This document shows positions 24,903 to 32,726 of a stretch of DNA of 64,000 nucleotides, one piece after another (the first letter of the stretch is position 1; every line of letters begins with the position of its first letter). The notes beneath the pieces were generated by a model. The model made no database searches. It had not been told where the DNA came from and saw nothing but the letters and a program-made list of their open reading frames with translations. This DNA is from Mesorhizobium sp. 113-3-3 (lineage in GTDB: Bacteria > Pseudomonadota > Alphaproteobacteria > Rhizobiales > Rhizobiaceae): contig NZ_AP023243.1 of the NCBI RefSeq assembly GCF_016756495.1, forward strand, positions 4,840,501 through 4,904,500, given 5' to 3'. The position numbers were made by a program, and so were the translations under genes.

Positions 24903-25156
24903 TCGGGCATGCCCTCATCGCCATAAAGGAAATCCTGGCTGCGGGCGGCGGATGGCCCGGCCTTCGCCTTAGCCACTCCCACCGCACGCGCCGCTTCCAT
25001 GAGCGCCCGACGGCCTTTCCTGTCGGGCATTGCCTTGATGGGAACCAGCCGCACCGCGGCATGGCCGTGACGGGTCAGAATAACCTCGTCGCCTGCTTCC
25101 GCGCGGCGCACCAGTTCGGTCAATTGTCCCTTGGCGTCGGTGACGGATACCTGCAT
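24899..25156 (-). CDS. vapB: VapB/Phd-type antitoxin
   Basis: Protein of 85 residues. N-terminal Phd/YefM DNA-binding part: MQVSVTDAKGQLTELVRRAE followed by AGDEVILTRHGHAAVRLVPI. The C-terminal tail is charged and disordered-looking (SQDFLYGDEGMPE) and should neutralise VapC. Two 19-bp palindromes upstream (25170 and 25202) are probable autoregulatory operators. It is the first gene of the pair. Confidence 0.9.
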   Translation of the reverse strand: MQVSVTDAKGQLTELVRRAEAGDEVILTRHGHAAVRLVPIKAMPDRKGRRALMEAARAVGVAKAKAGPSAARSQDFLYGDEGMPE

Positions 25157-25169
25157 TGGGCACTCCGCA

Positions 25170-25226
25170 TGGACCGTTTACCGGTCCAGGTTTCTATAAA
25201 ATAGACCAGTTGATGGTCCATTTCAA
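25170..25226 (-). promoter_or_regulatory. vapBC promoter with two tandem operators
   Basis: On the minus strand TTGAAA (25226-25221), a 17-nt spacer and TATTTT (25203-25198) make a sigma-70-like promoter. Operator 2, TAGACCA-N5-TGGTCCA (25202-25220), fills the spacer; operator 1, TGGACCG-N5-CGGTCCA (25170-25188), lies over the start site. Both are 19 bp with 7-5-7 geometry and their centres are 32 bp apart, about three helical turns, so two antitoxin dimers would bind the same face and block RNA polymerase. Confidence 0.7.
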
Positions 25227-25286
25227 GAGTCCGAGCAGAGGCAGAATGTCCGCGGCACGGGCGGTCACTCGATGCACTGAAGGTAA

Positions 25287-25325
25287 GCTCGCCGGGCGAG
25301 AACCCCAAACTCATTCCCGGCGAGC
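25287..25325. repeat. 10-bp inverted repeat of unknown function
   Basis: GCTCGCCGGG (25287-25296) and CCCGGCGAGC (25316-25325) are a perfect inverted repeat with a 19-nt loop, in the 294-nt gap between vapBC and hdaA. No T-run; the gap otherwise shows no gene or promoter. Confidence 0.5.
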
Positions 25326-25450
25326 CTACAACCTGATTTGGAACGCAATCAGGACCGGGGTCAGCCGGCAAGCTGGTGAAGCAAGATAGATGCCAGCTTT
25401 TGTTTCCCGAAATGGGACACGCCCTGCGTTCACCTGTCGTTTGAGATTCC

Positions 25451-26155
25451 CTAAATCTCGAACTCGCGCTGTCCCTCATCCATGGCGTTGACGGTTTCGG
25501 CGGCAAGCGTGCGGGTGATCGGCATCTTGCGCTCGAGCGCGGTGCGGTCCAGCCGCTCCACCACGCGCATGGCTGTCGCCAGCGAGCGTTCGATGCGCCG
25601 CACCAGATACTGCACGACATGCGGTTCGACCTCGACCTGGCGGTCGGCGAACAGTTTGGTGATGACGCCGGCCAGCAGCAGGTCGTCGGGCTCGTGGATC
25701 TCGACGGTCGCCGCCGCCTTCAGCCGCGAGGCCAGATCGGGCAGCGACACGCCCCAGGCCGAAGGAAAACGCCGTGCGGTCAACAGCAGCGTCGAGCCGG
25801 CGCCGCGCACCGCGTTGATCAGATGGAACAGGCCCTGTTCGTCGACAGCGCCGGCATCGACATCGTCGATCAGCGCCGGCCGGGCGCCGAGACCGGCGAT
25901 GCTGTCGCCGATACGCCGGGCGTCGACGGCAACCGCGTTGGCGCGCGCACGCCAGATGGCGGCCAGATGCGTCTTGCCAGAGCCGGCGGGACCTGCCAGC
26001 ACCACCACCGGCGAAGGCCAGTCCGGCCAGCGGTCGACCAGTGCCGCCGCCTGGTTGTTGGTGCCGGAGACGACGAGTTCGTCGCGCGAATGGCCGGTGC
26101 CGTGGCCGAGATCGAGCGGCAGCTGGCGCGGCGGATCGGTTCGCTGGGCGGTCAC
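25451..26155 (-). CDS. hdaA: HdaA, regulatory inactivator of DnaA
   Basis: DnaA-like AAA+ protein of 234 residues that stimulates ATP hydrolysis by DnaA after replication starts. The N-terminus has the beta-clamp-binding motif QLPLDL (residues 11-16). Walker A is GPAGSGKTHL (K61) and Walker B ALIDDVD; the AAA+ lid carries DLASRLKAAATVEI. The C-terminal DnaA DNA-binding domain is missing, as expected for Hda. The GTG at 26155 is chosen: it overlaps the preceding permease stop by 4 nt and puts the clamp motif at the very start. The order after an AI-2E-type permease and a CDP-alcohol transferase is common in Rhizobiales. Confidence 0.92.
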   Translation of the reverse strand: MTAQRTDPPRQLPLDLGHGTGHSRDELVVSGTNNQAAALVDRWPDWPSPVVVLAGPAGSGKTHLAAIWRARANAVAVDARRIGDSIAGLGARPALIDDVDAGAVDEQGLFHLINAVRGAGSTLLLTARRFPSAWGVSLPDLASRLKAAATVEIHEPDDLLLAGVITKLFADRQVEVEPHVVQYLVRRIERSLATAMRVVERLDRTALERKMPITRTLAAETVNAMDEGQREFEI

Positions 26156-27360
26156 TTCGAGCGACGCGGTTGCGTGCGGTGGCCGCCGCCACGATCGGCC
26201 GGCAGCGGCGGCGCGGGCTCGCTCGCGTGGCCCTTGTAGAGCGGCGATTCGAGATAGCGGGCGATGGCAAAGCGCACCAGAACGGCAACGGCGGCGGAAG
26301 CCGGAACAGCAATCAGCAAGCCGACGAAGCCGAACAGCGCGCCGAAAGCAAACAGCGCGAACATCAGCCATACCGGATGCAGGCCGACGCTTTTGCCGAC
26401 CAGCCTGGGCTGCAGGATGTTGCCTTCGATGAACTGGCCGATGAAGAAGACCACGGCGACGGCGACGATCATCGTCCAGTCCGGCCAGAACTGGACTAAA
26501 GCGACGCCGACCGCCAGCACCAGCCCGGTCAGCGAGCCGACATAGGGGATGAAGGAGATCAAACCGGCGAAAAGGCCGATGAGGATGGCGAAGTTCAGCC
26601 CGGTCAGTGTCAAGCCGGTGGCATACATGGCGCCCAGCACCAGGCAGAGCGTGCCCTGTCCGCGCACGAAGCCGGCGGTCGCGGTGTTGATGTCACGCGC
26701 AATGGCGCGAACCGTCGCGACATTGTCGCGCGGCACCCAGCTGTCGATGACCGCCACCATGCGGTCCCAGTCGAGCAGCATGTAGAAGGCGACGACCGGC
26801 GTCACCACGAACAGGCTGATCACCGAGACCAGCGCCATGCCGGAACTCCACAGAGAGGTGAACACCGTTGTGATCAGGCCGAAGCCGGAGGTAAGCAGCG
26901 AATTCAGCCCGTCGCGCAAGCCATTGGCGTTGACGCCGAATTTCTGTTCCAGCCATTTCGGATCAAAGGAGGTGAGCAAGCTCTGCAACCGGGTCAGGTA
27001 CTCCGGCAGCTTGCCCGCGAATTCCGACATTTGCGTTGCAAGCACCGGAACAAGGACGACGAAGGCCAGCACCAGCACGATGAGGAAGGTGATGAGGATG
27101 ACCACAGTCGCCATGAAGCGCGACAGGCCGAGCCGCTGCAGCCGGTCGGCGACCGGATCGAGGAAATAGGCAAGCACCATGCCGGCGACGAAGGGCAGCA
27201 GGATGGCGCTGAATATATAGAGGAACAATGCAAGTCCGGCGACGCCAGCCACCCAGAACGAGATCTGCCGGCGGAACGCGGAGGCCGCGGCAAGATCGGC
27301 GGCCGCAGCCTCGATCACCGCCGCTTCCTTCTCAGATGTCCGGATTGGAGCCTTCGCCAT
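26152..27360 (-). CDS. AI-2E family permease
   Basis: Integral membrane protein of 402 residues in the AI-2E/PerM/TqsA family, named for a quorum-signal exporter but covering ion and small-molecule transporters. Visible helices: SFWVAGVAGLALFLYIFSAI, VVILITFLIVLVLAFVVLVP, and a C-terminal block with FILIGLFAGLISFIPYVGSL-like sequence (LNFAILIGLFAGLISFIPYV) and FFIGQFIEGNILQPRLVGKS, a typical family signature. It overlaps hdaA by 4 nt and the upstream CDP-alcohol transferase by 29 nt, so all three are cotranscribed. Confidence 0.88.
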   Translation of the reverse strand: MAKAPIRTSEKEAAVIEAAAADLAAASAFRRQISFWVAGVAGLALFLYIFSAILLPFVAGMVLAYFLDPVADRLQRLGLSRFMATVVILITFLIVLVLAFVVLVPVLATQMSEFAGKLPEYLTRLQSLLTSFDPKWLEQKFGVNANGLRDGLNSLLTSGFGLITTVFTSLWSSGMALVSVISLFVVTPVVAFYMLLDWDRMVAVIDSWVPRDNVATVRAIARDINTATAGFVRGQGTLCLVLGAMYATGLTLTGLNFAILIGLFAGLISFIPYVGSLTGLVLAVGVALVQFWPDWTMIVAVAVVFFIGQFIEGNILQPRLVGKSVGLHPVWLMFALFAFGALFGFVGLLIAVPASAAVAVLVRFAIARYLESPLYKGHASEPAPPLPADRGGGHRTQPRRSK

Positions 27361-27889
27361 AGCCGCTCATATGCCTTAGCCAAGCCACGAGATAGGCTGC
27401 GGCCGAAGCCACGGTCAAGACCCCGGACAGCAATATGAGGGCTGGCCGCAGAGGGTCGAGATGCACGGCAAAGGCAAGTTCGCCCAGCACGACCGCCGCC
27501 AGCACGATCTGGATGGCGGTATTGGCCTTCGACACCAGGAACGGTTTTATCTCGACCGGATGCGCCATCACCGTGGCCAACAGGACCGCGCAGACGATCA
27601 GCGCATCGCGTGACACCATGGTGACCACCAGCCACAGCGGCAACTGCCCGATGAAGCCCATGACGACGAACACCGAAACCAGAAGCAGCTTGTCGGCCAT
27701 CGGATCGAGATAGGCACCGAGTTCGGACTGCTGGTGGAAACGGCGGGCGATGAAACCGTCGACGCCGTCCGAGACGCCGGCAATGACGAAGCCGGCAAAG
27801 GCCCAGTCCCAGCGGGCCTGCAGCATGGCCAGCACCACGGCAGGCACCAGGAGAAGGCGCAGGATGGTGATCAGGTTGGGGATGGTCAA
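27332..27889 (-). CDS. CDP-alcohol phosphatidyltransferase family protein
   Basis: Membrane enzyme of 185 residues that transfers a phosphatidyl group from CDP-diacylglycerol to an alcohol. The family motif D-G-x2-A-R-x8-G-x3-D-x3-D is met in DGFIARRFHQQSELGAYLDP followed by MADK. About five helices. A second, longer relative (pgsA) is at 61096, so this copy may make another lipid or be a cardiolipin/phosphatidylglycerol paralogue. It overlaps the AI-2E permease by 29 nt. It is divergent from purM across 205 nt, which should hold both promoters. Confidence 0.85.
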   Translation of the reverse strand: MTIPNLITILRLLLVPAVVLAMLQARWDWAFAGFVIAGVSDGVDGFIARRFHQQSELGAYLDPMADKLLLVSVFVVMGFIGQLPLWLVVTMVSRDALIVCAVLLATVMAHPVEIKPFLVSKANTAIQIVLAAVVLGELAFAVHLDPLRPALILLSGVLTVASAAAYLVAWLRHMSGYGEGSNPDI

Positions 27890-28094
27890 TGCATTGTCCC
27901 GCCGCGCGCTGTTGCGAAATAGATGAGGGAGACGGCAAGCCGAGACAAGGGACAGCCTGATCTGGACGCGAGCGCCAAACGCGGTGCCATTCTATCCACG
28001 CTTTTGTCAGGCCAAAAGACACTCGGCTCCGCCGTTATCCTTGCGGACCGAAACCGTTCATGCGAAGAGCCCGCAAACGAGCAGGAAAATTGCG

Positions 28095-29219
28095 ATGAGC
28101 AAGCGTGACACCAGCCAGCGCAAAACGAGCCAGCCCAAAACGGGCCAGGACAAAACGGCCAAGCGCAGGAATGGGCTCACTTATGCCGAGGCCGGCGTCG
28201 ATATCGATGCTGGCAATCTCATGGTCGAAAAGATCAAGCCGTTGGTGCGCGCCACGCGGCGGCCAGGTGCCGATGGCGAGATCGGCGGTTTCGGCGGCCT
28301 GTTCGACCTCAAGGCGGCCGGCTTCACCGATCCGGTGCTGGTTGCCGCCAATGACGGCGTCGGCACCAAGCTCAAGATTGCCATCGATGCCGGCAAGCAT
28401 GACACGATCGGCATCGACCTCGTCGCCATGTGCGTCAACGACATCGTCGTGCAAGGGGCGGAACCGCTGTTCTTCCTCGACTATTTCGCCACCGGCAAGC
28501 TCGACCCCGACCAGGGCGCGGCAATTGTCGGCGGCATCGCGGAAGGCTGCCGGCAGGCCGGCTGCGCGCTGATCGGCGGCGAGACGGCGGAAATGCCCGG
28601 CATGTATCACGGCAAGGACTATGACCTCGCCGGCTTTGCCGTGGGCGCGGCCGAACGCGGCCAGCTTCTGCCCACCGACGATATCGTCGAGGGCGATGTG
28701 CTTTTGGGCCTCGCTTCCTCGGGCCTGCATTCGAACGGTTTTTCGCTGGTGCGCCGCATCGTCGCCGCCAGCGGCCTTTCGTGGAGCGATCCGGCGCCGT
28801 TCAACGACGAGGCGACGCTGGCCGAGGCGCTGCTCGAACCGACCCGCATCTACGTCAAGTCGATCCTCAAGGCCATCCGCAACACGCATGGCATCAAGGC
28901 GCTGGCGCACATCACCGGCGGCGGTTTCCCGGAAAACATTCCGCGCGTGCTGCCCAAGGATTTTTCGGCCGAACTCGATCTGGAAGCCATCGACGTGCCG
29001 GCGGTGTTCTCGTGGCTGGCCAAGACCGGCGGCGTGGCGCCGGAAGAGATGATGCGCACCTTCAATTGCGGCGTCGGCATGATCCTGGCGGTCGCTTCCG
29101 GCCAGGCGGCGCAGGTCGCCGCCGTGCTGCAGGAAGCCGGCGAGACGGTAACGCCGATCGGCCGCATCGTGCCGCGCCGCGACGCCGGCGTCATCTATCG
29201 GGGCTCGATCAGCCTATGA
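28095..29219 (+). CDS. purM: Phosphoribosylformylglycinamidine cyclo-ligase PurM
   Basis: AIR synthetase, 374 residues: ATP-dependent ring closure of FGAM to aminoimidazole ribotide, step 5 of purine synthesis. Marks: [20 protein letters not shown] at the start, [55 protein letters not shown], and [16 protein letters not shown]. The N-terminus carries about 25 extra residues rich in Lys, Ser and Gln with a five-residue repeat. The ATG at 28095 is used although the frame is open upstream. The stop overlaps the purN start by 4 nt. Confidence 0.96.
   Translation: MSKRDTSQRKTSQPKTGQDKTAKRRNGLTYAEAGVDIDAGNLMVEKIKPLVRATRRPGADGEIGGFGGLFDLKAAGFTDPVLVAANDGVGTKLKIAIDAGKHDTIGIDLVAMCVNDIVVQGAEPLFFLDYFATGKLDPDQGAAIVGGIAEGCRQAGCALIGGETAEMPGMYHGKDYDLAGFAVGAAERGQLLPTDDIVEGDVLLGLASSGLHSNGFSLVRRIVAASGLSWSDPAPFNDEATLAEALLEPTRIYVKSILKAIRNTHGIKALAHITGGGFPENIPRVLPKDFSAELDLEAIDVPAVFSWLAKTGGVAPEEMMRTFNCGVGMILAVASGQAAQVAAVLQEAGETVTPIGRIVPRRDAGVIYRGSISL
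28110..28154 (+). repeat. 15-bp tandem repeat in the purM N-terminal extension
   Basis: Three imperfect 15-nt units encode [15 protein letters not shown] in a row near the PurM start. Outside the catalytic domain, so length changes would be tolerated. Confidence 0.7.
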
Positions 29220-29923
29220 GCAGGAAACGCACGGTCGTCCTGATCTCGGGGCGCGGTTCCAACATGACCGCACTGATCGCCGCAGCCAGCGACCCGGCCT
29301 TCCCGGCCGAGATCGTCGGCGTGATTTCCGACAAGGCCGACGCCGCCGGCCTCGGCATCGCCAAGGCGCGCGGCATCGCCACCCAGGTCATTGCCCGAGC
29401 CGACCATGGCAGCAAGCAGGCGCATGACGCGGCGATCGACGCCGCGCTCACCGCCTTCAATGCCGAGATCGTGGCGCTGGCAGGCTACATGCGCATCCTC
29501 TCCCCTGGCTTCGTCCAGAAATGGCAGGGCCGCATGATCAACATCCACCCCGCCCTGCTGCCGGCATTCAAGGGTCTCGACACCCATGTGCGCGCGCTGG
29601 CCGCCGGTCTGCGCATCCATGGCTGCACCGTGCATTTCGTCACGTCCGAAATGGATGACGGACCGATCATCGCGCAAGCGGCCGTGCCGGTGATGGTCGG
29701 CGACAATGCCGATACGCTGGCTGCCCGGGTGCTGAAGGCCGAGCACCGGCTCTATCCGCTGGCGCTCGGGCTGGTTGCCGAAGGCAAAGCGCGCATGGAG
29801 GCCGGACGTACGGTGCTTGCCCACTTCGCCGACGACGCCGACAACGGCACCTCGGTGGTGATGGCGCCCGATCCGCTACGCGAGGAAGCCGACCTCGAGC
29901 ATCTGGCGCGGATTACGCCCTGA
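29216..29923 (+). CDS. purN: Phosphoribosylglycinamide formyltransferase PurN
   Basis: GAR transformylase of 235 residues, transferring a formyl group from 10-formyl-THF to GAR (step 3 of purine synthesis). Starts [17 protein letters not shown], the phosphate-binding loop; the catalytic Asn-His segment is [18 protein letters not shown] and the catalytic Asp is in [12 protein letters not shown]-terminal tail of about 30 residues beyond the core is longer than in E. coli. ATGA overlap with purM ensures coupling. Confidence 0.96.
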   Translation: MSRKRTVVLISGRGSNMTALIAAASDPAFPAEIVGVISDKADAAGLGIAKARGIATQVIARADHGSKQAHDAAIDAALTAFNAEIVALAGYMRILSPGFVQKWQGRMINIHPALLPAFKGLDTHVRALAAGLRIHGCTVHFVTSEMDDGPIIAQAAVPVMVGDNADTLAARVLKAEHRLYPLALGLVAEGKARMEAGRTVLAHFADDADNGTSVVMAPDPLREEADLEHLARITP

Positions 29924-29935
29924 GGGCCGAGGCCA

Positions 29936-30280
29936 ATGGACGTTTTCGACAGTGCGATCCGGACGAAAGGCGACCTGGCCGGAGTCTTTGAGTATGACGA
30001 GGCCGGAGACCCGCGAAACGCCACTGCGTATTTTTACCTCTATCGAGCACAAGGCGACGAGTCAGGCTCCGTCGTTGATACAATTCACATACGATCGGGC
30101 GCCTGGGCCATCAGCGGATCGGATATCGTTGTCCGGTGGGATAAGGATGAGCGGCGTGTCGGGTTGTTCATCTTCGGTGCCCTTTCCGCAGCTTTCGACA
30201 CGGAAGCCGGCACAAAGCACGGCGGCGGATATGGCAAAGACTTTCATGCCGACATCCCCTGGTCGGACTCAAATCGATGA
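29936..30280 (+). CDS. Uncharacterised protein (114 aa)
   Basis: Soluble protein with a beta-rich look: ATAYFYLYRAQGDESGSVVD, TIHIRSGAWAISGSDIVVRW, RRVGLFIFGALSAAFDTEAG and a His/Gly-rich C-terminus (TKHGGGYGKDFHADIPW). No signal peptide and no family recognised. It starts 12 nt after purN and overlaps the SixA-like gene by 4 nt, so it is in the same operon. Confidence 0.75.
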   Translation: MDVFDSAIRTKGDLAGVFEYDEAGDPRNATAYFYLYRAQGDESGSVVDTIHIRSGAWAISGSDIVVRWDKDERRVGLFIFGALSAAFDTEAGTKHGGGYGKDFHADIPWSDSNR

Positions 30281-30786
30281 AACAACTACTCCTTCTTCGC
30301 CACGCCAAGTCGAGTTGGGACGACCTTGCTCTCGATGATTTCGACCGGCCGCTCGCGCCGCGCGGATTGAAAGCGGCCAAATTGATGGGGCGCGAGCTTG
30401 CGGCGCGCGACTGGCTGCCGGATCAGGTGCTGGTGTCGTCGGCGCTGCGCACCCGCGACACCTGGCGGCTGGTCGCCCAAGAACTGCCGGCGCATCCCCG
30501 TCCCGTGTTTGCCGAGGCCCTCTACGAGGCTTCGGCGGCGGATATTCTGATCCAGATTCGTAAAGTCGACCCATCCAGCGGCTGCTTGGCGGTGGTCGGC
30601 CACAATCCGGGCCTGGAGGATCTTGCGAAACAGCTTGCCGGATCAGGCTCGGAGGCCAAGGCTCACAAGAGGCTGGAGGAAAAATTCCCGACGGCAGCCC
30701 TCGCGCGCTTTGTCTTCGACAGCGACTGGTCCGGCCTGTCGGTCGCAAGACTGACGCATTGCCTGCGCCCGAAGGATCTGAGCTAG
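30277..30786 (+). CDS. SixA-like histidine phosphatase
   Basis: Histidine-phosphatase superfamily protein of 169 residues. The catalytic RHG-type motif is LLLRHAKSSWDD (nucleophile His at residue 8), with a second Arg in SALRTRDT, and a second catalytic His in VVGHNPGLEDLA. SixA in E. coli dephosphorylates His of ArcB and PtsP-type proteins; this relative could act on phosphohistidine proteins. It follows the 114-aa gene with a 4-nt overlap. Confidence 0.9.
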   Translation: MKQLLLLRHAKSSWDDLALDDFDRPLAPRGLKAAKLMGRELAARDWLPDQVLVSSALRTRDTWRLVAQELPAHPRPVFAEALYEASAADILIQIRKVDPSSGCLAVVGHNPGLEDLAKQLAGSGSEAKAHKRLEEKFPTAALARFVFDSDWSGLSVARLTHCLRPKDLS

Positions 30787-30832
30787 CGGTCCTGCCGGGC
30801 ATGCGGCGGGCAAGCCCGCCGCGCCCGAGACC

Positions 30833-31072
30833 TCAGTTGCCCCAGATACCCTGGCCGGATTCCGGCCAGTCGGTGTTGGTCTTCATCCTGGTGTCGGCTG
30901 CCGTGTGCCCGGCCACATCCGTGTTCTTGACCGCGCCGGTGACGGCATGATCCACGCCGGCGACCGAGGCTACCGGCTGATTGGCATTGTCGGAGCCATA
31001 ATGGTCGCTGCCGGCAAAAGCGCCGCCGGTTGCAAGCAGGATGGCGGTGACAGCGATAGCAATCTTGTTCAT
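30833..31072 (-). CDS. DUF680 secreted micro-protein, copy 1
   Basis: 79-residue protein. A Sec signal peptide (MNKIAIAVTAILLATGGAFA) is cut before GSDHYGSDNANQPVASVAG, the conserved DUF680 start G-S-D-x-Y-G-S-x-N-x-N-Q-P. A variable middle (TDVAGHTAADTRMKTNTDW) leads to the tail SGQGIWGN. Function unknown; family essentially limited to Mesorhizobium. The most diverged of five copies, in its own unit after the terminator at 31237. A CCTCCCAAG leader element upstream is partly shared with the other promoters. An AGGAG ribosome site precedes it. Confidence 0.85.
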   Translation of the reverse strand: MNKIAIAVTAILLATGGAFAGSDHYGSDNANQPVASVAGVDHAVTGAVKNTDVAGHTAADTRMKTNTDWPESGQGIWGN

Positions 31073-31236
31073 TTCAATCTCCTGGTTCTTCCGTTGGGCG
31101 GCGTCTTGGGAGGACGGTTCCGCTGAAGATAAGACCCGAGGCCGTCCTGTTTTATTCCCGGAGGCGGAGCGCCCTCCTGCCGGTTGCGAAGACCGGCTGC
31201 TCAAACCGATGCCGGCCCATGCCTGCCCTGCGACGC

Positions 31237-31271
31237 AAAAAACAAGAGCGGCGGGTCAGACCCACCGCTCT
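31237..31271 (-). terminator. Rho-independent terminator after DUF680 copy 2
   Basis: Read on the minus strand: an 11-bp stem AGAGCGGTGGG/CCCGCCGCTCT with one mismatch and a 5-nt loop, followed by TGTTTTTT. It closes the 31301 gene. Confidence 0.85.
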
Positions 31272-31300
31272 TTGTCATCGAGGCCTGCTTGAGCGTTGGC

Positions 31301-31534
31301 TCAGTTACCCCAGATCCCCTGGCCGGAATCCGGCTGGACTGAATCGGGCGTCAGCTTGAAGCCGTGATGCTCTACCGGCTTGCGGATAGAAGCCGTATGG
31401 CTGTGGTCAATGTTGGCAGCGGGCGCTGTGACGGCCGGCTGGTTGACATTGTTGGAGCCATAATTGTCGCTGCCGGCGAAAGCGGTGCCCGTGGCAACGA
31501 GGATGGCAGCAGCGGTAAGTGCGATCTTGGTCAT
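31301..31534 (-). CDS. DUF680 secreted micro-protein, copy 2
   Basis: 77 residues: signal peptide MTKIALTAAAILVATGTAFA, mature start GSDNYGSNNVNQPAVTAPAA, variable middle with DHSHTASIRKPVEHHGFK, and tail PDSGQGIWGN as in copies 1 and 3. Single-gene unit: a 37-bp leader shared with copy 5 lies upstream (31571) and a terminator downstream (31237). Confidence 0.88.
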   Translation of the reverse strand: MTKIALTAAAILVATGTAFAGSDNYGSNNVNQPAVTAPAANIDHSHTASIRKPVEHHGFKLTPDSVQPDSGQGIWGN

Positions 31535-31570
31535 TTTCTTACTCCAGTATTCTTAAGTTCTGTCCGTCAA

Positions 31571-31607
31571 GTGGCGTGCCCTTGGGAGGAATTTCGCGTC
31601 GCTCGGA
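31571..31607 (-). promoter_or_regulatory. Conserved 37-bp leader element, copy A
   Basis: 37 bases identical to 32690-32726, in both cases 36 nt before a DUF680 ATG. Minus strand starts TCCGAGCGACGCGAAATTCC. Identity outside the gene suggests a retained promoter or 5'-leader function, or recent duplication. Confidence 0.6.
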
Positions 31608-31818
31608 CAGGCTGGAAATGGGTTTTTCGCTCGCCGACTTCCAATCACGAAGATGTTCCATCACGCGCCGGATCACGACCTTGAATTTCGGCAAATGGAT
31701 CAAGTGTTTGAGACTTTATTTATAGATATCATATGGTTATCTGAAACCAACCATTGCACATTGTGGCGATTTGTGGAGCTCGCGTCGACCGTCCGCTCAC
31801 GGGTCGTCAACATTATTT

Positions 31819-31832
31819 GAACCGATCGGTTC
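31819..31832. promoter_or_regulatory. Palindrome GAACCGATCGGTTC
   Basis: Perfect 14-bp palindrome in the 387-nt gap between copies 2 and 3. A related odd palindrome (GAACCGAAC-C-GTTCGGTTC) is at 32934. Both resemble TetR-type operators, but no such regulator is adjacent. Confidence 0.45.
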
Positions 31833-31860
31833 GATTTGCGATCGGTACGCCCGCATGCAT

Positions 31861-31896
31861 AAAAAACAAGAGCGGCGGGCCAAGCCCACCGCTCTT
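31861..31896 (-). terminator. Rho-independent terminator after DUF680 copy 3
   Basis: Minus strand: AAGAGCGGTGGG and CCCGCCGCTCTT stem (one mismatch), short loop, then GTTTTTT. Nearly the same hairpin as at 31237, suggesting duplication together with the gene. Confidence 0.85.
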
Positions 31897-31921
31897 TGTC
31901 GTCTTCCGGGGATTGAAGGAA

Positions 31922-32149
31922 TTAACGGCCCCAGATGCCCTGGCCCGACTGAGCCGGCACGTTGGCATTGGCGTCGCCCTGTACCTTTACGGACTTCGCG
32001 ATCGAACCGGTATGCGTGGTGTCGATGTCGGAGTACGACTGGCTGACAGCCGGCTGGTTGACATTGTTGGAGCCATAATTGTCGCTGCCAGCAAAAGCGG
32101 TGCCCGTGGCGACGAGGAGGGCGGCGGCGGTAAGAGCGATCTTGGTCAT
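31922..32149 (-). CDS. DUF680 secreted micro-protein, copy 3
   Basis: 75 residues from the start at 32149 (MTKIALTAAALLVATGTAFA signal peptide). Mature start GSDNYGSNNVNQPAVSQSYS, middle DIDTTHTGSIAKSVKVQGDA, tail PAQSGQGIWGR. Last gene of a three-gene unit with copies 4 and 5, ended by the terminator at 31861. The leader AATTCAGGAGTACTTAAA is shared with copy 4. Confidence 0.88.
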   Translation of the reverse strand: MTKIALTAAALLVATGTAFAGSDNYGSNNVNQPAVSQSYSDIDTTHTGSIAKSVKVQGDANANVPAQSGQGIWGR

Positions 32150-32197
32150 TTTAAGTACTCCTGAATTCAAGTTTGGGTTGGGTATCGGCAGTCGCGA

Positions 32198-32401
32198 TCA
32201 GCGGCCGAAGAGGTTGCGGTCAGCGCCCTGCGGAGCCTGGGCCGGGACGGTCACGGTCGACTTCGAGGTCGAAGCGGTGACCGAATGGTCGACCGCAGCA
32301 GCGGGCTGATTGACGTTGGCCGAGCCATAATTGTCGCTGCCGGCGAAAGCGGTGCCCGTGGCAACGAGGATGGCGGCGGCGGTAAGAGCGATCTTGGTCA
32401 T
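32198..32401 (-). CDS. DUF680 secreted micro-protein, copy 4
   Basis: 67 residues with the shared signal peptide and mature start GSDNYGSANVNQPAAAVDHS. The tail is QGADRNLFGR, different from the SGQGIWG ending of copies 1-3. Almost the same as copy 5 (changes near AAV/ATV and VTVPA/ATVQA). Confidence 0.88.
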   Translation of the reverse strand: MTKIALTAAAILVATGTAFAGSDNYGSANVNQPAAAVDHSVTASTSKSTVTVPAQAPQGADRNLFGR

Positions 32402-32449
32402 TTTAAGTACTCCTGAATTGAAGTTTGGATTGGGTATCGGCAGTCGCGA

Positions 32450-32653
32450 TTAGCGGCCGAAGAGGTTGCGGTCAGCGCCCTGCGGAGCCTGGGCCTGGAC
32501 GGTCGCGGTCGACTTCGAGGTCGAAGCAGTGACCGAATGGTCGACAGTGGCTGCGGGCTGGTTGACGTTGGCCGAGCCATAATTGTCGCTGCCGGCGAAA
32601 GCGGTGCCCGTGGCAACGAGGATGGCGGCGGCGGTAAGAGCGATCTTGGTCAT
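32450..32653 (-). CDS. DUF680 secreted micro-protein, copy 5
   Basis: 67 residues, near-identical to copy 4, with signal peptide, GSDNYGSANVNQPAATVDHS and tail QGADRNLFGR. It is the first gene of the three-gene unit: the 37-bp leader element (32690) lies 36 nt upstream and an AT-rich promoter region further up. Confidence 0.88.
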   Translation of the reverse strand: MTKIALTAAAILVATGTAFAGSDNYGSANVNQPAATVDHSVTASTSKSTATVQAQAPQGADRNLFGR

Positions 32654-32689
32654 TTTCTTTACTCCAGTATTTGTCTGTCTGTCCGTCTA

Positions 32690-32726
32690 GTGGCGTGCCC
32701 TTGGGAGGAATTTCGCGTCGCTCGGA
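32690..32726 (-). promoter_or_regulatory. Conserved 37-bp leader element, copy B
   Basis: Identical to 31571-31607 and at the same distance from the start codon (copy 5). Preceded on the minus strand by about 250 nt of AT-rich sequence with no gene. Confidence 0.6.

Larger units (their letters stand above)
32150..32653 (-). repeat. 252-bp tandem duplication carrying DUF680 copies 4 and 5
   Basis: The segments 32150-32401 and 32402-32653 are near-identical and of equal length (252 bp), each containing one 67-codon gene plus its 3' spacer, which leads into the AATTCAGGAGTACTTAAA leader of the next gene. Four codons differ between the two genes. This is a recent unequal-crossover duplication. 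Confidence 0.85.

Noticed and set aside
25120..25620. Minus-strand frame spanning the vapB-hdaA gap
   Set aside because: It overlaps both genes out of frame and shows no motif; the gap itself has no supported gene.
31301..32653. Regularly spaced repeats that could suggest a CRISPR array
   Set aside because: The repeats are whole 67-79-codon genes with signal peptides and terminators, not short direct repeats with unique spacers.
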